NCBI GenBank assembly: GCA_003864495.1
Contig: ML133422.1
Location: 3,243,933-3,307,932, forward strand
DNA: 64,000 bases
Reading direction: 5' to 3'
Origin: Nemopilema nomurai
Taxonomy: Eukaryota > Cnidaria > Scyphozoa > Rhizostomeae > Rhizostomatidae
The translations under genes and the position numbers were made by a program. A model generated the notes under the pieces. The model did no database searches. It had not been told where the DNA came from and worked only from the letters and a program-made list of their open reading frames with translations. Positions 1 through 12,600 of the stretch are shown one piece after another; position 1 is the stretch's first letter; the number at the start of each line of letters is the position of its first letter.

Positions 1-448
1 CCCATGTGTAGAATCAATGCATAGAGCGAGAACGAGGCTTTCTGAATCACTCCATGCTTGACAGCTGACGTCAGCAAATGCAAAACAACACGCTTTTCAA
101 ACCCTTTTGCCTTGATCTAGTCATAAGGCTGTTACGTACAAAAGCGTTTTTCATGTTGAGAAATTAGAACTCAGTTTTGATTTGAAGTTCTTTTGCCTTA
201 ATCGTTCATCAAAAACCCACTTATTTCCAACTAGTCTAGGCCTTTAACCATTAACTACAATTTTTGTCTACATTTGCATTTCCTGCCCGCTACTTTTGTA
301 TCATCTCACATCCTATGTTGTATATGTCGACTGTCCTTAAGCACAAAATATGCTTTTTATCTAAATTGATACCCTAAATATTATCATTCCGCGTCAAGTA
401 TTTAGCTTTTCTTTTGATTCCTATCTAATATTTGTGTATCACTTTTAG
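1..448 (+). other. Intron end, upstream of first recognised exon
   Basis: I see no coding sequence here. The segment ends in a pyrimidine-rich tract and an AG acceptor at 447-448, so it is the 3' part of an intron of the large gene whose first visible exon starts at 449. The start codon and any signal peptide must lie outside the window. A TGACGTCA palindrome occurs at 66-73 but, inside an intron, has no clear meaning. Confidence 0.6.
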
Positions 449-601
449 GCCCCATTGCTCCCAATACCGGACAAACCGTGCAAAGAAGTCAGTCCCTCGT
501 TCCCCAGACCCAAGCTGTAGCTTACCCCCCGGCACTCTTGATGCCAAAGAAAACAGAGCACGGAGTTGCACATAAGAAGAACCTGATTAAGCATAAACCA
601 G
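449..601 (+). CDS. Linker exon, Pro/Gln/Lys-rich
   Basis: This 153-base exon runs from an AG acceptor to a GTATGT donor in phase 1-1 and encodes 51 residues of low-complexity linker rich in Pro, Gln, Val and Lys, with no Cys. One of the three frames is open throughout and joins in phase to the lectin exon at 1169. It may separate the lectin domains from upstream modules that lie outside the window. I recognise no domain in it. Confidence 0.6.
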
Positions 602-3600
602 GTATGTTATTGGGTCCCTGTCTAGTTGTCAAGCCTTTAGACAACTTTAGACCAGTTTCGTGGAAAGCAGCTCGGAGAATTTTATGGATGTAAAGATAAA
701 CTCGCTCTTCTGCTACCTCGCTAAGACTAAGTTGCTGCAGGGGAATATGGCATCATATCAACATAAAAACTGCATCATCGCAATAAGCCATTGGAATGCT
801 TCTCTATTTATTCATCTGTTAGCATGAAGCTCTGCTTAGGTGTTGCGAGAAGATAGCACTTGTGTTTGCTGGAAACGCATCAGCTTCTCTGCTGTCGCTG
901 TTGCTTTCCTCTTGTGTCAGGTTGAGACAAGAATGCAACTTAAACGTTCCTTTGGAAACACTGCTGTTTTTATTAGGCTGCCAAGGAAATCTCTGGGCAG
1001 GTTCGTATTTCCATAGAAAACCACCTCGACGCGTTGTCGTCTGCCTCTCCCTGTTTCTATATGCGCAAACACAGGACTGCAGGATTAATAAAACGCCGTC
1101 TTTTTAATTAATGATTTCATTAAGCTGTTAAGTTGCCTTTCCAAATTGACAAAAACAACCTATTTCAGACTTGGACTGTGGGGAAGGCTGGGAAGGAGCG
1201 TCCGGAGACTTTGGGACATTTTGCTACAAATTCATGAATGTCAAAACTGTGTTTGACGATGCGGAGGCAGAGTGCAAGCGCCTGAGCAGCAGGCTTTTCA
1301 GTATCTTGAACCCCTATGAGAATAGGTATCTCCATGACAACTTCCACGAGAAGTTTTGGATTGGATATAGGGACAAGGGAATGGAAGGGTCGTGGAACTG
1401 GACAGATGGGAGCAGGGGCATCTACACCAACTGGGCCAGCGAAGCAGACGATGACAATGGACGAAGGAGGGACTGTGTCATTCTGCAGTCGAAACAAGGG
1501 AAGTGGAAGGACATGCCTTGCTCGTCCAACCTACCATACTTATGTAAACACAAATCAGGTAAGATGACGTCAGGCGCTTTGGTAGTTAGTTAAAGGCCGA
1601 AGCATTGATAATTAGTCATTTCGTTCCTTAGACTCGAGTGGGTGTTTCGTTGTCAATATTTTGACGTTGAACCATGCGTCATTTTTAATCCCCACGATTT
1701 TGCAGCCTCGGTATCTATTCTCCATCCTCGTTGTCGTTTCCCCTCAATTTATGCAATCACCTTACAGAGACACCATTTTTATTCCCTCAATGTATCAAGC
1801 TTAGAATGCAACTCTTTCGTTTTTGTAAGGTAAATGCCCAAAAGACTGGAAAAAACTCAACCTGAACTCCGTGTCTGGCTGCTACCATTTGTTCCAAGAA
1901 AAGAAGACTTGGGCGGATGCGGAACAAGAGTGTCAGAATCAGGATGGTCACCTGGTCAGCATTGTCAGCGAAGATGAACAAACCATGCTTTATCAGGTGG
2001 GTTCATTCGACTTGAGAAAAGAGCCTGCATATTGTAACCAAAGCCTCAGACCCAATTTTTAGTTGTTTTTGTGAAATCTTACTTCGAATTAACAAGGAGC
2101 AAGCACTCACTTTTTTCATTTGGCATTTCGCAAAGACAATTTAATGTCTTCACATTGCAATTTTATCAGCAGAATATAGTAGATTCATGCAAATTCCAAA
2201 GTGTTGGGGCGAATTGTGGTAAAAATTTCAGAGGGGTAAAGGGCGATGTGATGCGAAAAAATATGCGATTCCCTTCTAGGTTTACTCCTCAAAGAACTTC
2301 TGGATTGGCTACAATGACCAGGAGAGCGAAGGTGATTGGATGTGGAGTGACCGAGTGACGTCATCATATACGAACTGGGATGATGACGCACCGAACAATG
2401 GTGGTGTCACGTGCGCTTCCTTCGCAGAAGGAGGCCACTGGCATGACGAGCCGTGCTCCGAGAAGCTTCCATTTATTTGCAAAAGGAAAGGTGAGTGAAG
2501 TAGGAATTGAAGGTGAAGTATAGTTGTCAACAGGACTTTTGACAGTCTAGTTCAATATGGGTAGGGAATCACCCAATGAGGATCATCAATCAGAAATCAT
2601 CCATTAGAAATCACCCAATGAGAATCATCCATCAGAAATCATCCATTAGGAATCACCCAATGAGGATCATCCATCAGAAATCATCCATTAGGAATCACCC
2701 AATGAGGATCATCCATCAGAAATCATCCATTAGGAATCACTCAATAGGGAAGTTTGGGAAACATCATTAAACAAATGAATCTCTTCTCCTCCTTGTGCTT
2801 GTTTAATGAAATTATTATTTGTTGTGATATTTCTTTTCGATTAACTGACTCCATATAAATTTTCTTTTTCAAAGGACCAAAAGGCGAGAAAGTCTTGGGT
2901 GTGAATGACGAGGGTATACTGAAGCCGCTGTCAAGACTTCTTGACAAGGAAGATGCCACTAGGAATGAGCTCATCTCCAAAGGAGGATACAGGCCAGGTC
3001 AGAATTACATCAAGAACTTGTCTTCTAAGCAAAAACATGCTTTTGCAGTCGTGAAAGGATTTAATGAAGTTTCTATCGGACCTTTTTGTCTTTGTTTTTT
3101 AAAGAACAATCTCTAGCTAGAAATGTCAGCAGAAATTTACGTTTAATTTCGAAACATTCGGAGCCTTGTGCCACAGTATTGGCCTATTGAGTTTGGTAAA
3201 CTGGCCACTGCGAAGGCACTTGTCATTTGCGCCCTTGCTTTACCATACGCTCCTAATGTCCAGGGTTTTTGATCTGTCAATCAAATGCACATGATTACAA
3301 CATGCTGTTTTTATAATTTCAGTCGTGCCCAGCCAGTACTGGCCATTCTTGAAGAATACCAAGTCAGGGCTTTCTGGAAACAGACGCATCATAATCCATG
3401 GTAACTTGACAAATGCACCAGGGGGCGTGTCCCTCAATGGTGCCAATCAGTACATGGATGGTGGCGATTTCCACGGCAAATGCATCAGTGACCCTGATAA
3501 ATGCTCAAAAGGGCTCTCTGTCGCATTGCAGGTTTGTAGCTTTTGTTGATTCCAAGTTTGTTCAAATCTTGCCCCCTCCCCCTCCCATAATTACTGGAAC

Positions 3601-6600
3601 TACATTTCTGAGCATTTACGTTTCCAGTAACCGAACTATATTCAATAACCAATTTTATTTTTATTTTCAAGTTTCTTTTTATTTGATTACCAATTATTAG
3701 TTCGAGTCCCGCTCGGGTCGGTTATTTTTCCGCACTCTCTATGATCCTTCGTAAGAAATCCTGTTGCCTTGACCTTTTCAATTTTTTTTATTAGAAAATA
3801 ATGCCTCAAATCTATTAAAGGTTTATTTCGACGATTCGGTCAGAAAATACGTCGAGCCACACTGTGTGTTGGATACATCTGGCGGCTCGAAAGGTTTCAC
3901 CATCTACATCCAGAAAAACAAGATGCACTATAAGGTTATCACCCGAGAAAAGGTCTGGGAACTAGCAACTGATATAACCACCAATCAGTGGCAAGAGATT
4001 GTGATGACATGGCATAATTACAAGGGAATCACCCTGTTTGTCAACGGTGCTTTCAAGGACTCCGCCGAAAGTGGCAAGAAGACAGGAATACTGAGAGAGG
4101 ACGCTACACCAAGGCTCCTTATCAGCAGACGTGCGACAGACCTGAAGCCGTTTGCTTATACCAAGTAAGCAAGAACAGCTCTATTAACCGATTAACTCTG
4201 ATTAGTGATCGGATCTTTACTGTCTAAATAATGACAGAGGTGGCTGATTCCATGATTGTGTTGTTTACGCAAGTGTTCTCATGAGATTACATACAATGTT
4301 GCTGCCTTACGGATGAAAATGCAATGCCACACTTCTACATACACAAACATACTGCTGCAATATCTACCTGGAAGCATTCTTCGGCTCTCACGAAGAGGCT
4401 TCCCTTATTCTCCAATGCACTTTTAATACCTCTCATTATTCTTTAAGGAATTGCCTTAAGTTGCATTATTACCTACTGGACTTCAAGCGCATTGCTTGAC
4501 TTTGCAATTCACTATGACTGGTGGTGCAATTCGCAGGTGTTTTTGTGGGACACCATGACTGGACATTCATTCAAATTTTCTCTTCACGTGCACCCCTTGA
4601 TTAAATCATCTATCAATCGAACTACTGGCTATTAAATATACGTCACGCTTTTCTCTTCATCGCAGGATGCTGATTGCCTCGTTATCAGTTTTCTCAAAGC
4701 AGCTCTCGATAGAGGATGTCACCTATGCGTTCACTTATGACGACACAGGTAATACGCAATCGCTTTTACGCAACCGTCTTACGTAATGCAGTACTTTCCT
4801 GTCATCTTATTACCGCTATAGTTCACATTAACAACCATCAACGTCCTTCCTCCGCAGTGGTAGCGAACTACAGATGGCTGATGCCCCACATAGCAAGCGG
4901 CTCGATTCCAAGTGCGTCAGAAATATTCGTTCAAAAAGAGGTTGGCGATATGGACGGGGGTCTTGCGATAGATGGAAGCAAAGGCTGGTTGGAGATAAGG
5001 GAGTTCGATGCCTGTTTGAAAGATCCAGGCCAGTGCCACCATGGGTTTTCTATGAGCTTCAAACTGAAGCTAGACCAGGTAATAATTAGTGCTGAATTGA
5101 CAAAAGCTGTAGATGTTTTGTTGTAGGTTAAGTGGAGAATTGACGTTATTGTGAATTTATGCAGCTATGACGTTATCTCTACATTCAACTGGCAGTTTGA
5201 GTGTATGAAAGTATGATGGAAAACCCACTTTCTATGCAGAGCCAGTAAAAGACACTTTTAAACGTGAAAAGAAAATTGTTTGATGCCAATAATGGCAAGT
5301 AGTTAGGACTAAATTTTAAACAGGACATTTGTAGTTAGTTGGCGATTGCTGGCTTTTATTTTTAATTGGGATTCATTTGAAGGGCATCTTGAAATGAAGC
5401 CAAAGATGTATTTTATAATTTGTTGGGCAACTCCTCAAGATTAAGTGATAAAGAAGGCAACTATATCTATGAGTTGGAAATAATGAAAGTACGAGAAGGA
5501 CGTTAATTGTATGCTCTCCTCCAAAATCTATAGGACGTCCGGGAGTACAAAGATGCCCGGTATATTATCGACTCTGGCGGACACAAAGATGGCGTCAAAG
5601 GAGTCGCTGTTTACATTTTGAATGACAATTTGTACTTCCAAGTGATCATGAGTCCGGAAGAAGATATCATGATCTGGACCGTCCGCACCCCAATTTACAC
5701 TGTCCGGTTAGTTCGCTTGCGGCACCAGTGACTGAATATTAATTTGCGCATTATGATGCAATTTCACCAGAAGCATTGCACTCTACTATGATAGATGATA
5801 TTTTTAATTTAAGCGATACATGGTAATGCCTGTTTTAATTTCTTATATTTTGTATGCAATTAATGATCTTGACTTCTAGGACAAGATGTTATGAATCTTT
5901 TCCTTACACAAAGAGTCTATTGATATTTTCCTCTGCAGAAACGAAATCTGAATTTTTGCTCCATTTTTTTCAAGATGGCAGAGAATTGTCATGTCCTGGA
6001 GGCTTGACAAAGGATTGTGGGTATACATTGATGGTGCTTTCAGAGGCCTTACTAAAACTCCGAAGACGCTTCCGGTCGTTTTCAAGAGCGATCCGGAGCT
6101 TCTGGTTATTGGCCGGAAGAACGTGGGACCGAACTTCCGAGGTGCCAAGTTTGGCATCGGATCTTTTGGCATATTCAGCAGATTCCTAAACAGGAAAGAA
6201 ACTGAACACGTGTTTGCCGTTAAAAGTGAGTGCTTTGGTGTCTTCTTGGTGTGGTTTCTTAGGGAAGAACTTGTTTCTAGAGGTCCATCAACTTCATTGA
6301 CCTCCTCCACAGTAGACTGTTACTCGATTGCTTGTTGTTTTGAATAGGAGAGGACATGTTGAATTGTAAAAGGACCTTCTTCATATCTGAGACTATGCCG
6401 CTGTAACGTTGCATATGAAGTTTTCTTGATCCCAGCAAGAAATGTCACAGTCGCTCTTACAATACTCATGTGGTTATTTGGAGCATTACCTACGTATTCA
6501 AACTCATACTTGTAAAGGTCTAGAAACCAGTGTGGCAAATGGCAGGTTATTAACAGGATATGCATTGCGGTACGAAGTATCTGTAGAATTAGATAATGTA

Positions 6601-9600
6601 AAATAATTCCCCCTTTCTGCAGACAACCCATTCCCTGGCCTAATCAGAGAAGTGTGGCATGACATACCCGGCTCCACCATGGCACAACTGAGGGCCAATC
6701 CAGATTACCCAAACAACCCAACCAGCATCGAAGTGATCGAAAACTTTGATGCTCCTTTCGACATGGAGAAGGACTATGGCTCGAAATTCAAGGGCTACTT
6801 CGTCGCACCAGAAACCGGGAATTACACGTTCTACATGTCATGTAGCAAGGCCTGCGAGTTGTACACGAGTGGAGACGAAGGGACAAAGAATAGGACAAAG
6901 ATCATCGAACTCGACAAAGCCACGTGGCATAATCAATGGAACAAGTAGGCATCGGCTTTAGCATTGCTTTTTAACTGATTCTGTCATATTTCCAAGCAAG
7001 TAGTATCCATGGCAAATAGTCGCACTAGTGGTCATAATTAGCAACTCAAATTATGATCATATAATCATTGAATCATCAATCACAATAGTGATTCAAACAT
7101 GACAAATTAAAATCATCGACGATTAAATCATCGAATCAACAATCACAGTAATGATTCAGGCATAGTAGTTCGAATCAGTGATGGAAACTTAACCTTGATT
7201 TTTGAGCACTTCTGTAGCTGAACCTGTACTCTTCCATGATTGCTCTTCTGTTTCCTTCAAGATACAAGAATCAAACTTCAGATAAGATATATATGATTGC
7301 CGGAAAGTATTACTATTTGGAGGCAGTGCAGAAAGGAGAAGAAAGCAGCGATTCATTGTCTGTCGGTGTGCGCCTTCCAAGCGGCAGGTACCAGCGGCCA
7401 ATTAACAAGGAAAATCTGCAATGGAGGCTCAAGGGTAAGGCTCATACGTTGTTTCTTCGTATTTGACAACTTATCTGGAAAATCTGTAATACATAACTGT
7501 TGTTTCTTCGTATTTTCCTGATCTTATCAGGAAAAGCTAAAATTCACAAGTGCATGGCTATTTGCATTGCTAGGTGGATTGTACTCCAAGTAATTTCACA
7601 AGAAAGACGAGAGAAGTAGGACTGAAAAAATGTCCTAGAATGAGTACCCTTGTAGAAATATTCTTGAAGGAGGGAGATGCTGGTGCTTGCTCTAAGATTC
7701 TAAGATTCAGATTCATTCGTCTTTTGCAATTATCTGTCAAACTTTTGCTATAAAAGTAGGTTTGATGATCTCAGCGAGGGTCTACTTACATTCAAGGCAA
7801 TCCATATGCTGGCGTCATAAGAGAAGTTTGGTTTGACGTTCCTGGGTACCAGATATCTGACTTGACCTCAGATCCGAACTTTCCCAATAATCCATCAAGC
7901 ACAGAGGTCCTGGATAAATTCGATGCTCCATTTAACATCGATGACAACTATGGCTCTAGAATCTCTGGATATTTCAGAGCGCCGGAGACAGGAGACTACA
8001 GGTGAATAGCCCTGGATTTATCTTCCCTATCTCGTGTCAACTTCATCATTACAAGTGCTCTCCAATTTCACTTCTTCAAGAGCGCTTGTAAAACTAAAAT
8101 CACGAATCTTGATATGTGCTTGGGAAAAATTCATTATTTGAAAAGGTTTTCAGCACTCATCCAGGGTGGTAGTTAGTTGTTAAAAAGCTGAACAAAATTT
8201 GCACAGTTCTATACTGCCTAAGCAAGTCAAAAGTACATTATGACAATCAATAATCTGATTCCAGGTGGTGCATATTGAGAAAAGGACGCTCCAGTTTTTT
8301 CACCATTAATTTAGTTTGAAATTTTTTTAAGTACGTCAGATGCCCGTAACAAGATTTGTTATCTTTCTTTTGAGTGTGAAATTATTCGATTGGAAATATT
8401 ATAAGTTTTGAACAACGAATGGAGATAGCAATAACGTGTCCCTCTGGGTATAACCTGACACACCGCATTTCAATGCTAATCGATCTCTTTAAAAACTGCG
8501 AATATCTGTTTACAGTTTACGCTTTTTAATCAAATCTAAAGGCGTAGACTTCTTTTCAAGTATTTGATATGCAGCTTGATTTCTCCATGAAGATTTTTGC
8601 TTCAAAAAGATCAATATTTTACGTTTCAACTCGATAATCTGTTTTAAGGTTTTACCTGGCGACTGATAGCACAGGGGAGCTATGGTTAAGCTCAGATGAC
8701 AGCGAGAACAACCTGGTTAAGGTCGTGACCCTGAATAGCTGGACAGATCACAACCAATGGCTGAAGTACGTCTAAATTGCTGTTTCTTTTAAGATCCCTT
8801 TCAACTCGATCATTAAGTTATTTCAGTAAAATGTTAGGAAGGTGCTTTACCTGTTTTTCATCATGCAAATCTCCGGTGGAGAGGCTGTTAGACCAATTGC
8901 CATTTTTGCCATTGCCATTCTCTAACATTAATGATCAATGAACGAAGTGAAGGAGGTCACATATTTAGAGTTACGAATAAGTAGGTCCTCTGATTGATTG
9001 ATAATCCTGGTTTGGCCTCTGATTGGTTGATAATCCTGGTATTGCCTCTGATTGGTAGAGTGCATGCATTTACCATGACAACAGCCTTTAACCCTATGTA
9101 ACTTTCGTGAATGGCAATCGATTCTTTTCTGGCCTTAGGACATAGGTATGGGTTGTGGCTTATGTGTATTCAAACAGTATTTGCTTCAATCTTTCTGATC
9201 CTCCAAAACGCAAAAAAACGTTTTCAAAAACTGATACGCATGCAAACCCTCCTGCACATTTTTATTAATAGAGATATCTCAATGAAACTGGTATAATGTG
9301 TATCTTGAAGTGAACAAATGCTACTATTATATACATCGGCGTTTGTTCTGTACATACCTTGTTGTTTTGCAGATTCCCAGAACAGAGGTCTGAAAAAGTT
9401 TTCTTGGTGGCTAGCAAATATTATTACATTAGAGCATACCAAAAGGCAGACAAGCTGGGAGACTGCGCATCTGTCGCTGTGGAGCTTCCCAGTGGCCACT
9501 TTGAAGGCCCAATCAAACGCAAACATCTCAGTTGGAAGTTGCCAGGTACAATTTCGTAACAGTTTCCTCACAGTTACGTCACAGCTACGTCACAGCCAAA

Positions 9601-12600
9601 CGATGACCTTAGGTTGATTTCAATCTTACATAGCATCACTAATTGCTGTAGGGTCCAGTGCCCGCTCGAGAAAGTGGAGCTGTGCGTTAAGCATTTAGAG
9701 GGACGTCTTGTGATAATTGCGCTGTAATCTCAAGCGATGGCAGTAAGATTACGGGTGTTTTTCTCACCCTGGCAGCTGTCGTGTTATACCGCAGCTGAAC
9801 TGGATGACGCTGCGATATGAATCCTATTAGCTTTGCACCAGTACAAATAAAAGCTGGTTGTCATGACGATTATTTTGTTTATACTCGACTGCCTTAGCAC
9901 GAATTTGAATCATCAGAATCATTGTGCCAGCTCTGTCTTGGTTTTCTGTATTTCATGTTTACAGTACTGTTGCTGCTGTTTTGCTGCCTCGTTTTGTAAC
10001 TTTGTACGGTCGTTATGTAACTGCCAAGAGTCTTCGATTTGGCGTTATCATTAGAGACAAAAACAGTTGCGCAGTTGCCCTAAATCAGGCAAATCGTCAT
10101 ACAAAGTCTTCTTTCCTACGTGAGGACGTGTGTTTATGCCCGTCTTCCTTGCGTGAATCACTAGTGAAAGTGAAACTTGCATAATTAAGGTGTGAAAACA
10201 AGCATAAGCCAAGATATAAGCACACGTTTACTTGTATATGCCTTCCCTTTAACCAAGTACAACCCTTGCCGTACTTTTTTCAAACTGAGGATAAGAAAAT
10301 TTAAAAAGTTTACCTTTTGCTTTAGGGGATTTTTAATCTATTTATAACAATAATGCATCGCATCTTTTGCAGGTGGAAAAATTGGCCCGGGACCCAATGA
10401 CCTCAGCGAAGGTAATGTTTTTACACAAGCAAAAGTGATTATAGTTATCAATGTAATTGCTACCCTATATGCGTAGAATTTGATGGCTATTCACGTTCAA
10501 CATCATTTCATCGTTTCGTATTTCGTTTGAAGATGAACTCTCGATTAATGTCCAGGATTTTCATGGAAAATTTGACTGGTAACCTAATCACGGTTATACT
10601 ACCATTGATCATTGATTAATCATTGATTTAAAGGCTGTATTCAGCGGATGAGATTCTAAATAACGATTCACTGTGTTGATTGACAGCTCCTCCTAAGCCA
10701 ATGGGATTGTATCCTCTCAACGATGCTTCTCTTCGTGACATCATTTCCGGTGACAATGGCCTAGTCATCCATAACATCGCATTGACAACTGGACCAGACG
10801 GTAAACATTAATTCTCTGAATCTTTATAATCGACTCAAAGCTATTTTGAACAGGCCTGTCTACAAAATTGTCTTCATCACCCACAATTTTTTAAGGGGCT
10901 GATTCAATAGAATATAGTCATTAGAAGTATACTTGATTCGTGTCAAAATATATTTTCTATTGACATTTTTCATAAAAGCTCCATGAATCTTGTGGAGTGA
11001 CACCCTTTGCCTTGATTTCGCGTTCAAACTTTTTGACATGTTGCCTAGTTTTGGAGTATGTTGTTCCTCAAGAAACATAGGCCTTTAGGCTGCAGAAAAG
11101 GACGCCCCATTTGCCTGTCGTAAAATCTGTGATCCACTGTTGCTTCAAGCTAATGTAGCAGATGATTTTGATAAAAGGGGGGATGAGTCCTTGTAGAATA
11201 ACGTCCCACATACGAAGGACTACCGAGCAAAGCATAATGATAGCGAAAACCTGTTGACCAAGACGCGAATGGAGAGCAGGAGTCAAAGAAAATTTAAGCT
11301 CTTTGCATTGGTTGACGGCAAATAAACTTTAAGAATTGGTCAGCTTGTGTTAACTTTGTTGTAAGCAGGTTTATCAATGGGGTATTGGGAAATTGTTCGC
11401 ACATTTTCGTTAACTATCTAGATTACTTGTTATATGAAATGGTTTTCAAGAACTGTTTCACACTTGGCAGAGATTGATGGAGCTCTTTGCAAATGTCGAA
11501 TTTAGCCAGGGGGTATCACGTGGGATCTACGGATGACCAGGTTTGGTTGCTGCTTGGTCGCCATTTTGTGATTTTCACGGAGAAGGAATGCGTCAACTCC
11601 TGTTTAAAAAGTCGTCAATTTTTAATGAATTTCTCCAGTCTGTTGGTCGGCAGTGGGTGTAGATATGGCCAGGTTGCCTAGTTGGTTTGGCAGGAAAGCG
11701 CATTGGCAGTTTCATTATTCTTGCTATTTTTGGGAGCTTCAGGAATTCAGCCTTCAACAGACATCATAACTTTTAATTCAATTGCTCTCTTTTCGAAGGC
11801 GTCAAGGACACGGCTTTCGAATTCAAAGGAAAGCAAGATTCTTATCTGGAAATAGGCAACGATCATCACAAGCTAGACGCTAAAAACTCAATCACGATGC
11901 TTGCGAATATCTACCCGACTGGAGAGGATGGGCCTATTCTTAATTACAAGAAAGACGGCTGGGGCGTCCATATATGGCAGTTCGACAAGACAATGCTTTT
12001 TGTTCGATTTGTGTCACGTGACAATGGAATGACCACTCCAAACCCCATTTAGCAACTCGCGTCTTACAGGTAAAACTTATCACAGCATAAATTCATTGTC
12101 ATGTTTTGCCATTGATGTCTAACTTTAATTTTACAATATTTGAGTTTTTGTTCCCTGTTTTTTTAAAATACTCGTGGCCTTAGTGCCAAGTTAGTGTACG
12201 TTGTGTCCAATAAATGTATCCAATTAGTTTATCCAATTAGCAATGAGAAAAAAGGCTTTCTACCAGATACTTTTAGGCAAAAAAAGCCAATAAATAAGAG
12301 ACTTCGTTTTGTTGAGGAAATTTTCTTAATGACCAGAAAGGTACACATGCAAGAATATCTAATGGTTTAAGTGTCTATAATGCTTATCGTCCTTTTTCAT
12401 GTCAGATGCATCTGTATATTTATAAGAGGTGTAATAATGGGCGTTGAAGTGTCCACCATACAGAATTAAACTTCGTGGCCTTTGCAATTTGAATGGGATA
12501 ACATCTACTTCATTGCAGCTTAACGCATGGAACCAGGTAGGCGCATCTTATGACAACAATACTGGCGTTTCCCAACTGTGGCATGACGGGAAGATGGTTA

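Noticed and set aside
12464..12518. Alternative acceptor at 12464 for the third LamG exon
   Set aside because: It matches the phase of the unshifted frame but leaves the TAG upstream in frame and inserts 18 residues unlike the family between strands.
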